DNA of 64,000 bases. Source: VAZQ01 sp963756715. GTDB taxonomy: Bacteria > Pseudomonadota > Alphaproteobacteria > Rhizobiales > Xanthobacteraceae. Under the pieces are notes generated by a model, which saw nothing but the letters and a program-made list of their open reading frames with translations, ran no database searches and had not been told where the DNA came from. This document shows, one piece after another, positions 36,249 to 44,747 of the stretch. The stretch lies in assembly GCA_963756715.1 (NCBI GenBank), contig CAVWOV010000020.1, positions 310,001 through 374,000 of the forward strand. The letters run 5' to 3'. Numbering within the stretch: the stretch's first letter is position 1; each line of letters begins with the position of its first letter. Position numbers and translations under genes: made by a program.

Positions 36249-36436
36249 CCGGCGCCGTTCGGCGGCTTGCCTCGCAGCAGCGGTGCGCCGGCATCGCCCC
36301 AGAAAGCCCAGATCGCCAGCGCAATTCCCACAAGGCTGACAACCCACAAGGCCAGTTCGTTGAGCTTCACGACCATCAGCAGGATGTAGGTGATCATCAG
36401 CACGATGCCGAGAAGCGCGGTTACGAAGTCCGCCAT
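36245..36436 (-). CDS. Small two-helix membrane protein
   Basis: A 63-residue protein made of two hydrophobic helices (FVTALLGIVLMITYILLMVV and LALWVVSLVGIALAIWAFW) and a short polar tail. GGAG precedes the ATG at 36436. Its end overlaps the convergent amidase gene by four bases. Function unknown. Confidence 0.7.
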   Translation of the reverse strand: MADFVTALLGIVLMITYILLMVVKLNELALWVVSLVGIALAIWAFWGDAGAPLLRGKPPNGAG

Positions 36437-36516
36437 CTGTATCTCCGCTGTCCTCGTCGCATGTTAGCCCGGCTTGCTCGGGTGTGCCACCCGCATTGGG
36501 CCGCGAGCGTGATCGT

Positions 36517-37392
36517 TTAGGACGCCTTTGGCGGGGCGCCCAGGTTCTCCTTGAGGAACGCCAGCGTGCGGCCCCATGCCAGTTCGGCAGCAGCCTTGTT
36601 GTACCGCGCGGCGCCGGTGTCGTTGTTGAAGGCGTGCTGCGTGCCTGGATAAGTGTGCAGCGTGTATTTCTTGTTGTTGGCTTTCAGCGCCGCCTCGTAG
36701 GCCGGGATGCCTTTGCTGATATTCGCGTCGGTCTCGGCGTACTGCAGCAGCAGCGGCGCGCGGATCGCCGGCACCAGGCCGGCGGCCGGCTGCATGCCAT
36801 AATAGGGCACGGCCGCCGCAAGGTCCGGGCTGCCGGTGGCCAGCCGGTTGACCACGCCTCCGCCGTAGCAGAAGCCGACCGCGCCGACCTTGCCGGTCGA
36901 TTCCGGATGCTTCTGGATAAAGGGCACGGCCGCGAGCGCGGCGGTCAGCATGTCGTCCTTGTTGGTCTTGGTGTGCAGTTCGCGCGCCGCATCTTCGCTC
37001 GCGGGCGTGCCGCCGGCGACGGATAGCAGGTCGGGCGCGAATGCGAGAAAGCCCTCGACCGCAAGCCGCCGCGCCACGTCCTCGATATGCGGATTGAGCC
37101 CGCGGTTCTCGTGAATGACGATCACTGCGGGACGCTTGCCGCCGGCGGTGCCGCGCACGAGATAGCCGCTGATCTTGCCCTTGGGTGAATCGTAGCTGAC
37201 GCGCTCGGCTTTGAGCCGCGGGTCGTTCTCGGCCACGATCGCTGCCTGCGCGTAGTCGTTCTGCAGCAGCGGCAACAACGCCGTGGCGGCCGCGGTCGAG
37301 CCGGCGAGTTGCGCGAGGCGGTCGAGAAATTCACGCCGGTCCATGCCGCCATGGGTAAAGCGGTCATAGAGATTGATGATTTTCTGATCCAT
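36517..37392 (-). CDS. Dienelactone hydrolase family protein
   Basis: Alpha/beta hydrolase of 291 residues. The catalytic triad of dienelactone hydrolases is visible: Cys in GFCYGGG (about residue 169), Asp in YAETDANI and His in GTQHAFN. The conserved IHENRGLN near residue 100 also fits. The N-terminus holds DRREFLDRLAQLAG with an Ala-rich stretch, which looks like a twin-arginine-type signal, so export is likely. The ATG at 37392 has GGAGG just ahead. Substrates in this family vary from dienelactones to other esters; the one here is unknown. Confidence 0.88.
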   Translation of the reverse strand: MDQKIINLYDRFTHGGMDRREFLDRLAQLAGSTAAATALLPLLQNDYAQAAIVAENDPRLKAERVSYDSPKGKISGYLVRGTAGGKRPAVIVIHENRGLNPHIEDVARRLAVEGFLAFAPDLLSVAGGTPASEDAARELHTKTNKDDMLTAALAAVPFIQKHPESTGKVGAVGFCYGGGVVNRLATGSPDLAAAVPYYGMQPAAGLVPAIRAPLLLQYAETDANISKGIPAYEAALKANNKKYTLHTYPGTQHAFNNDTGAARYNKAAAELAWGRTLAFLKENLGAPPKAS

Positions 37393-37630
37393 GCGTTCCT
37401 CCGTCACCCTCTGCTTCCTTTATATCATGGCGCCTTGGGGCCGTCCTCAGCCGCGCATGGCGCCTGTCGCAGTGCCTATCGGTTGAATCCGTCAAGGCGC
37501 TAACGCTGCCAAGGTGAAATTCCCCTTAGTGCGTTGTCTTGGTTCCTGACGGGTCTTGCCGGACTCTCGCCTTTGTGGTTTGGGGCGTACTTGATCGTGC
37601 CGCGTATCGATGACCGATTGGGAGATTTCG

Positions 37631-38068
37631 ATGTATCTGCTTCGCTGCTGTCCGGAGATTGAGCGTAATGCGGTTTGGCTGATCGCCACGCTTGTTGTTC
37701 TTGGTTTAGCCTTGGTTTCGACGGCCGGTTTTGCCGGCGAACGCAGCTTTCCATTCGATCAGGAACTGCTGCTCGACACCAAGCCCATGAACGGGTCCAA
37801 GCGGGTTCCTATCCTCGACATCGGCCAGCGCGGGGAAACGACGATCGACCTGTGGTGCAACAGCGTCCAGGGCCAGATTGTCGTGGTCGAGAGCACCATC
37901 TCCATCATGACCGGCGCGAAGACCGAGCGGCAATGTGACGCGGCCCGAATGCGCGGCGACGACGATTTGCTTGCCGCGCTGCTTCAGGTCACCGGCTGGC
38001 GGCGCGAAGGCGATACGATCGTGCTGTTCGGTGCCAAATCCTTGCGATTCCGCGCGGCGACCAACTGA
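37631..38068 (+). CDS. Exported META-domain protein (HslJ-like)
   Basis: A 145-residue protein with an N-terminal hydrophobic signal (VWLIATLVVLGLALVSTAGFAGE). The rest matches a META/HslJ domain: IDLWCNSVQGQIVV, the T..QCDAARMRGDDDLLAALLQVTGW core and a final LFGAKSLRFRA strand. In Escherichia coli HslJ is a heat-inducible outer-membrane lipoprotein linked to novobiocin resistance; here the export signal lacks a clear lipobox. The ATG at 37631 follows GGAG; an ATG at 37610 would add seven residues. It precedes the phytochelatin-synthase-like gene by 132 bases on the same strand. Confidence 0.75.
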   Translation: MYLLRCCPEIERNAVWLIATLVVLGLALVSTAGFAGERSFPFDQELLLDTKPMNGSKRVPILDIGQRGETTIDLWCNSVQGQIVVVESTISIMTGAKTERQCDAARMRGDDDLLAALLQVTGWRREGDTIVLFGAKSLRFRAATN

Positions 38069-38200
38069 TCTGATCCATTTTTCTTCGCTTGCAATTTTCG
38101 CGACCGGCGGTTGCGGATGGCGACTGCGACATGCGCTCTTGCGAAGCTCTGATCGATATGGATTGATCAGCCGCGACGGCACTGAGCGATGTGAGGGCAC

Positions 38201-38995
38201 ATGGGACCTGCTCAAATCTTGGATCGGGCTCCGGTGCGCCAGATGCTGTTGGCGGTGACGTTGCTCGCCACCAGCGGTGTGCCGCTGCGTGCGGACAAGT
38301 TTCCTGACGAAAATTCGAAACCGAAGCTCGGAATTCACGCGCTGCCCGTACAGCAGTCGCATGACTACCTGCAGCGTCGCGATGCGCCCGATTATTGGAT
38401 ACTCAGTCCGTACTATGTATCGCAGACCACGGGCAGCGATTGTTCGGTCGCGACCCTCACCATCGCGTTGAATGCGCTGCGCGGCTTGCCGCGCCTTGCC
38501 CGCGAGCCGCTCGTCACCCAGGCCGCGTTACGTGAGCGGCTGGGGCCCGAACTGGCGGAGAAGACAAAGGACAAGGGCGAAGGCGTAACGTTCGAGGAAT
38601 TTCGCAAGTTCCTGCTTCTGGCCCTCGAGGCGTATGAAATCGACGCCAGGATTGAGCACTTCAAACCTGATAACGCGTCGCCCGCAACGCTGGAGCAGTT
38701 ACGGCAACTCCTGTCGGCCAACGAACGGTCGTCCGAGGATATTGCGCTGGTCTACTACAATCAGGGAGTCGTGACCGGCGATTGGGATGGGCCGCATCTC
38801 TCGCCAATCGGCGCCTATGATGCCGAGCGCGGCCGGGTCCTGATTCTGGACGTGGACCGCAAATGGTACGGGCCGTACTGGACGCCGGAAGAGAAACTCC
38901 TGGAAGCGATGCTCCGTCCGGCGCCCGGACATTTCGGCGGCCTTGCCGGCGAAACCGGCGGCATTATCCGCGTGAGTCGCCGCCGCGGACATTGA
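38201..38995 (+). CDS. Exported phytochelatin-synthase-family protein
   Basis: A 264-residue papain-fold protein with an N-terminal signal (QMLLAVTLLATSGVPLRA). The phytochelatin synthase triad is complete: Cys81 in TGSDCSVATL, His199 in DGPHLSPIGAY and Asp217 in VLILDVDRKWYGPYW. The His-to-Asp distance of 18 equals that of the plant enzyme. Bacterial short forms have only the N-terminal catalytic domain and mainly act as glutathione gamma-glutamylcysteine hydrolases rather than making phytochelatins. Export would place it in the periplasm. It is followed after nine bases by the SpdH-like flavoprotein and so is likely in an operon with it. Confidence 0.85.
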   Translation: MGPAQILDRAPVRQMLLAVTLLATSGVPLRADKFPDENSKPKLGIHALPVQQSHDYLQRRDAPDYWILSPYYVSQTTGSDCSVATLTIALNALRGLPRLAREPLVTQAALRERLGPELAEKTKDKGEGVTFEEFRKFLLLALEAYEIDARIEHFKPDNASPATLEQLRQLLSANERSSEDIALVYYNQGVVTGDWDGPHLSPIGAYDAERGRVLILDVDRKWYGPYWTPEEKLLEAMLRPAPGHFGGLAGETGGIIRVSRRRGH

Positions 38996-39004
38996 CGGGA
39001 AGCA

Positions 39005-40843
39005 ATGCACGACATCACGCGGCGCGATTTTCTCAACGGCGTGGCGCTGACCATTGCGTCGGGGCTCACGCCCGCCGCGCAGATCGCCGCACAACCGTTG
39101 CGCTATCCGCCGGCACTCACCGGCATGCGCGGACATCACGCCGGCTCGTTCGAAGTCGGTCACGATCTCCGTGATGGCAAGTCGTTCAGCCTCGACGGCT
39201 TGCCGATCGAGGAACGTTATGACCTGGTCGTGGTCGGCGGCGGTATCAGCGGGCTCGCGGCCGCGTGGTTCTACCGGCAGGCGCACCGCGACGCGCGCAT
39301 TCTCATCCTCGACAACCACGACGACTTCGGCGGGCACGCCAAGCGCAACGAATTCACCATCGATGGCCGGCTCATCATCGGCTATGGCGGCAGTGAATCG
39401 CTGCAATCGCCGCAGGCGCTCTACAGCCCTGTGGCGAAAGGCCTGCTGAAATCCCTCGGCGTCGATACCGGCCGGTTCGACACCGCATTCGAGCGCACGC
39501 TCTATCCTTCGCTCGGGCTGTCGCGCGGCGTGTTCTTTCCGCGCGAGACGTTCGGCCAGGACAAGCTCGTCACCGGCGACCCGACCCGGATGGTGGACGA
39601 CGACGTCAGCCGCGCGCTGAGCAATGCCCGGCCGATGCGCGAGTTCGTCGCAGAGGTTCCGGTGTCGGCGGAGAGCAGGGCGCAACTCATTGCGCTGTAT
39701 GAGAGCGCGGCCGATCCGCTCGCCGGAAAATCCACGGACGAGAAGACCGCGTTGCTCGAACGCACGAGCTACCGCGACTATCTGACCAAGGTGCTTGGCT
39801 GCAGCGAAGAGGTCGCCAACTGCTTCCAGGGCCGCACCCTCGATTTCTTCGCGGTCGGCTGCGATGCGGTGGCGGCGTCGGACGCGCGCTATGCCGGCTA
39901 TCCTGGATTCCGCGGGCTCGGCCTTCCCACCATCGACAGTCCGGAACGAAGTGAGCCCTACATCTATCATTTCCCGGATGGCAACGCCTCGCTGGCGCGG
40001 TTGCTCGTGCGCGCGCTCATTCCCGGCGTGGCGCCGGGCGCGACCATGGACGATGTCGTGCTGGCGCCGTTTGAATACAGCAAGCTCGATGTAGATGGTG
40101 CGAATGTCCGTCTGCGGCTCGACAGCACCTGCGTCCACATCCGCAACGTCCCGGACGGCGTTGAACTCGGCTATGTTCGGCACGGCAAGGCCCACCGTGT
40201 GGCGGCGCGGCATGCGGTGCTCGCCTGCTTCAACATGATCATTCCCTACATCATGCCAGAGGTGCCGGCGGCGCAGCGCGCGGCGCTGGCGCAAAACATC
40301 AAGGCGCCGCTGGTCTATACCAACGTGCTGGTCCGGAACTGGCACCCCTGGGTCAAGCTCGGCGTTCACGAAATCACAGCGCCGATGTCGATCTACAGCC
40401 GGGTGAAGCTCGATTATCCGGTGAGCCTTGGGGGCTATCGGCATGCGCGCGATCCCGCCGAGCCGATGTGCCTGCACATGGTCTACGTGCCGGTGGCGCC
40501 CGGGTTCGACGCGCGCACGCAGTTCAGGTTCGGCCGCTCGAAGCTGTTAGCGATGGAGTTTGCCGATTTCGAAATGGATATCCGCGAGCAGCTCGACCGG
40601 ATGCTGGGCGCCGGCGGCTTCTCCAGCGCGCGCGATATTGCGGCAATCACGGTCAACCGCTGGTCCCACGGCTACGCCTATACGCCAAGCCCGTTGTTCG
40701 ACCAGGACTTCGGTCCGACCATGGAAGCGGCGCGCCAGCCGGTCGGAAGGGTAACCATCGCCAACTCGGACGCCGGATGGGATGCGTATGCCCACGTCGC
40801 CATCGATCAGGCCCACCGCGCCGTGCGCGAACTGCCTGCGTGA
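39005..40843 (+). CDS. FAD-dependent oxidoreductase, spermidine-dehydrogenase-like (SpdH)
   Basis: A 612-residue flavoprotein. It begins ITRRDFLNGVALTIASG, a twin-arginine signal, then carries the FAD-binding Rossmann motif VVVGGGISGLAAAWFYR (about residues 76-92) and the second FAD segment DNHDDFGGHAKRNEF. The overall plan fits the spermidine dehydrogenase family, which oxidises polyamines in the periplasm. The C-terminal FAD contact is RVTIANSDAGWDAYAH. It sits nine bases behind the phytochelatin-synthase-like gene. Together they suggest periplasmic processing of a thiol or polyamine compound; this link is inferred. Confidence 0.85.
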   Translation: MHDITRRDFLNGVALTIASGLTPAAQIAAQPLRYPPALTGMRGHHAGSFEVGHDLRDGKSFSLDGLPIEERYDLVVVGGGISGLAAAWFYRQAHRDARILILDNHDDFGGHAKRNEFTIDGRLIIGYGGSESLQSPQALYSPVAKGLLKSLGVDTGRFDTAFERTLYPSLGLSRGVFFPRETFGQDKLVTGDPTRMVDDDVSRALSNARPMREFVAEVPVSAESRAQLIALYESAADPLAGKSTDEKTALLERTSYRDYLTKVLGCSEEVANCFQGRTLDFFAVGCDAVAASDARYAGYPGFRGLGLPTIDSPERSEPYIYHFPDGNASLARLLVRALIPGVAPGATMDDVVLAPFEYSKLDVDGANVRLRLDSTCVHIRNVPDGVELGYVRHGKAHRVAARHAVLACFNMIIPYIMPEVPAAQRAALAQNIKAPLVYTNVLVRNWHPWVKLGVHEITAPMSIYSRVKLDYPVSLGGYRHARDPAEPMCLHMVYVPVAPGFDARTQFRFGRSKLLAMEFADFEMDIREQLDRMLGAGGFSSARDIAAITVNRWSHGYAYTPSPLFDQDFGPTMEAARQPVGRVTIANSDAGWDAYAHVAIDQAHRAVRELPA

Positions 40844-41068
40844 CGACCGGCACGCGGCGATTCAAAGTGTTACCCGAATACAGCAGCGCGATAATTTCGA
40901 TCTGCCGGCCAGCGTTTTTCTCGCATCCCTGATTGCCCAATTCAAGCGACGCAGCTAAGCAGGTGATTCGAACGGATTGCGCGCGTGCCAGTTCGCCGTC
41001 GTGACCGTGAAATCTCGCACAGTAGTGTCCGTAGCGTCAGATGCGTCCCCTAAGAGGAGGTGTATCAG

Positions 41069-41392
41069 ATGCGCACTGAATGCTCGTCGCACTTGGCTGC
41101 GACGTGGGTCCCGCCCAGGCTTGTCTACTCGGACGTTCGGCTCAAGCGCGAGGTGATGCAGGTCGCGCAACTGGACAACGGCATCAAACTTTACCGCTAC
41201 CGGTATCGCTGGGGCGATGAGTTTTATGTCGGAGTTCTGGCGCACGAGGTTGCTGCGATCGTGCCTGACGCGGTGTTCCCGGACGCCGACGGCTTCCTGC
41301 GAGTCAATTACCGGCAACTCCGGCTGCGCCTGCGCACTTACCGCGACTGGCAGCAGAAGGGGCACGCCGAACCGGCGCTGCAGCCGGCCTGA
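41069..41392 (+). CDS. Stand-alone S74-like chaperone domain protein
   Basis: A 107-residue protein whose core SDVRLKREVMQVAQLDNGIKLYRY...GVLAHEVAAIVPDAV...VNYRQL matches the Peptidase_S74 intramolecular chaperone domain of phage tail spikes and related fibres, including the Ser-Asp at which those domains self-cleave. Normally it is fused to the C-terminus of a long fibre; here it stands alone, with only about 20 residues before it. AGGAGG precedes the ATG. It might be a remnant of a phage tail gene or act in trans. No other phage gene lies nearby. Confidence 0.78.
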   Translation: MRTECSSHLAATWVPPRLVYSDVRLKREVMQVAQLDNGIKLYRYRYRWGDEFYVGVLAHEVAAIVPDAVFPDADGFLRVNYRQLRLRLRTYRDWQQKGHAEPALQPA

Positions 41393-41428
41393 CCCAAAGC
41401 GGGGAGGGCGGCAGCGCCAGGCGCCAAC

Positions 41429-41455
41429 GAAAAGAGCGCGGCTTGCGCCGCGCCC
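41429..41455 (-). terminator. Terminator after groEL
   Basis: On the minus strand the stem GCGCGGC / GCCGCGC with loop GCAA is followed by TCTTTTC. It lies 29-55 bases past the groEL stop. Confidence 0.8.
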
Positions 41456-41483
41456 TTAGTCGCTGTGAGATTGGTGGGCGGAC

Positions 41484-43125
<1,642 letters not shown>

Positions 43126-43147
43126 TTAAGATTGCTCCACTCTTGAT

Positions 43148-43251
43148 CCTCATCCTGAGGAGCCGGCGCAGCCGGCGTCTCGAAGGACGATGCCTAGGAT
43201 TTGGGGCCTCACCCTTCGAGACGCGCCCTTCGGGCGCGCCTCAGGATGAGG
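43148..43251. repeat. Palindromic repeat between groES and groEL
   Basis: Inverted repeat with ends CCTCATCCTGAGG and CCTCAGGATGAGG and inner arms GCGTCTCGAAGG / CCTTCGAGACGC, about 104 bases. This is a dispersed repeat type known from Bradyrhizobium and Rhodopseudomonas. It fills nearly the whole space between groES and groEL and will form a strong hairpin in the transcript. Confidence 0.88.
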
Positions 43252-43261
43252 GGTTAGGTAT

Positions 43262-43558
43262 TCAGGCGATGACGCCCATGATGTCGGACTCCTTCATGAT
43301 CAGGAGTTCCTCGCCGTCGAGCTTGACCTCGGTGCCCGACCACTTGCCGAACAGCACGCGGTTGCCGGGCTTTACGTCGATCGGGATGAGCTTGCCGGCC
43401 TCGTCGCGGCCGCCGGGGCCTACCGCGACCACTTCGCCTTCCTGCGGCTTCTCCTTGGCGGTATCCGGAATGATGATGCCGCCCTTGGTCTTTGCTTCGG
43501 CATCGATACGTTTCACGACCACGCGGTCGTGCAGGGGACGGAATTTCGTTTTGGACAT
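43262..43558 (-). CDS. groES: Co-chaperonin GroES
   Basis: 10-kDa co-chaperonin of 98 residues. FRPLHDRVVVKRID opens the fold, the mobile loop is EAKTKGGIIIPDTAKEKP, and the end is ELLIMKESDIMGVIA. It caps GroEL rings during protein folding. The ATG at 43558 has a GAGGA site; the frame upstream to 43630 overlaps the CIRCE element and is not coding. Its promoter and CIRCE lie immediately upstream. Confidence 0.96.
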   Translation of the reverse strand: MSKTKFRPLHDRVVVKRIDAEAKTKGGIIIPDTAKEKPQEGEVVAVGPGGRDEAGKLIPIDVKPGNRVLFGKWSGTEVKLDGEELLIMKESDIMGVIA

Positions 43559-43623
43559 ATCTTCCTCACGGGCGCTGGGAACGCGGCTTAAGTGCTTGAC
43601 CGAAAAATCGATCGGAGGGGCCG

Positions 43624-43650
43624 TTAGCACTCTTATTTAATGAGTGCCAA
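43624..43650 (-). promoter_or_regulatory. CIRCE element (HrcA operator)
   Basis: TTAGCACTC-N9-GAGTGCCAA on the plus strand, one base from the CIRCE consensus. It lies 66 bases before the groES start and just after the promoter -10, where HrcA bound in the leader blocks transcription. Confidence 0.95.
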
Positions 43651-43663
43651 CCGCTTTGCGGGA

Positions 43664-43691
43664 AATAGGACCTGGGCCGAGGAGAGTCAAG
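43664..43691 (-). promoter_or_regulatory. groESL promoter, sigma-32-like
   Basis: On the minus strand CTTGAC (43691-43686), 16 bases, then CCTATT (43669-43664). The pair fits the alphaproteobacterial RpoH pattern CTTG...CCTATnT and also a sigma-70 promoter. With the CIRCE element downstream, heat-shock control would be both positive (RpoH) and negative (HrcA). Confidence 0.65.
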
Positions 43692-43720
43692 CCAAGGAGG
43701 TTACGGCAGGAGCTTTGGGG

Positions 43721-44647
43721 TTACTGCAAGAGCTTCATCGCCCGCTCGTAGTATCCGAGGTCGATATAGCGGGAGGGATCGACCTGCGCATCGCTCGGCC
43801 GGCGCTGAATCTCTCCCCGCAACGCCAGCATGTTGCGAAAGCCTTGCTGGTCGAATTTGGCGTCCGGCGTATAGCCGAAGCCAGGGTCGAGGAGGAGTTC
43901 ATACGTCCGCTCGGCCTCTTTCTGAGAAAGTTTGAGTTTCTCGACCAGCAAGGCGACGCTGCCGGCCCGGTTCTTCGGGTCGCGCACATAGCGTAACGCC
44001 TCGACATAGGCCGCGATGTAGCGTTCGAGCACCGGGCCATGGTCGCGCGCCCACGAGCGCAGGACGAAGGCGCCTTGCGCCTGGTAGGGGCCGAGCAGGT
44101 CGACGGTCCGTCCGAGGCTCCGCATGCCCAGTGCTTCGGCTTGTACGGTGAACGGCAGGTTGAGGATCCCGGCGGTGTTCTCTTTGCTCTCCTTCATGGC
44201 CTTGAAGCGGTAGACACCAGCGCCCACCGGCTTGACGGTGTAGTCCGCGCCCTCCTTGAGGCCGTGCTTGAGCAGAATCTTTTTCGCCAGCAGCGCGTAG
44301 GCGGTGTCAGGCGCGTCCACCACCAGGGTGCGGCCGCGCAGATCGGCGAATGTTTTGATCTCAGGCTGGACGAAGAATTCGTTCATGCCGCTGTCACCGC
44401 CGGTGACGATGACGACGTCCTGCTTCGCCACCTCGATCATGGCGAGCGCGTTGTCGACTGCGGAATGCGCGATGTCGAACTTGCCCGCTGCGAGCCCTTC
44501 GCGCTGGCTCTTCGAATTCGGCGTGAGCTGCAGGTCGATCTTGAAACCGCGCCGCTCGAAGATGCCGTTGGCGATGCCCGAGTGCAGCGCCAGCGCCTTG
44601 GCGTTCGGAAAGGTGTTGACGCGCAGTTCGGTCGGCGTTTGCGTCAT
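43721..44647 (-). CDS. NMT1/SsuA-like ABC transporter substrate-binding protein
   Basis: About 308 residues of the periplasmic-binding fold used for nitrate, taurine, sulfonate or pyrimidine precursors. It starts LRVNTFPNAKALALHSGIANGIFERRGFKIDL and has KFDIAHSAVDNALAMIE and DLRGRTLVVDAPDTAYALL, all typical. No signal peptide is seen, and no permease or ATPase gene adjoins, so it may act as a cytosolic sensor or enzyme-like orphan. An alternative start at 44755 adds 36 residues and would overlap the aminopeptidase end by eight bases. It ends just upstream of the groESL promoter. Confidence 0.8.
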   Translation of the reverse strand: MTQTPTELRVNTFPNAKALALHSGIANGIFERRGFKIDLQLTPNSKSQREGLAAGKFDIAHSAVDNALAMIEVAKQDVVIVTGGDSGMNEFFVQPEIKTFADLRGRTLVVDAPDTAYALLAKKILLKHGLKEGADYTVKPVGAGVYRFKAMKESKENTAGILNLPFTVQAEALGMRSLGRTVDLLGPYQAQGAFVLRSWARDHGPVLERYIAAYVEALRYVRDPKNRAGSVALLVEKLKLSQKEAERTYELLLDPGFGYTPDAKFDQQGFRNMLALRGEIQRRPSDAQVDPSRYIDLGYYERAMKLLQ

Positions 44648-44747
44648 GGCGCTATCCGTGAAGGTGATCGACAGCAGTGCGATGCGGCTAGACAGATTGC
44701 GCCCAGGCTCGATTTGCTCAGCCTTTTTTTGTTCAGACTTATTGTGT

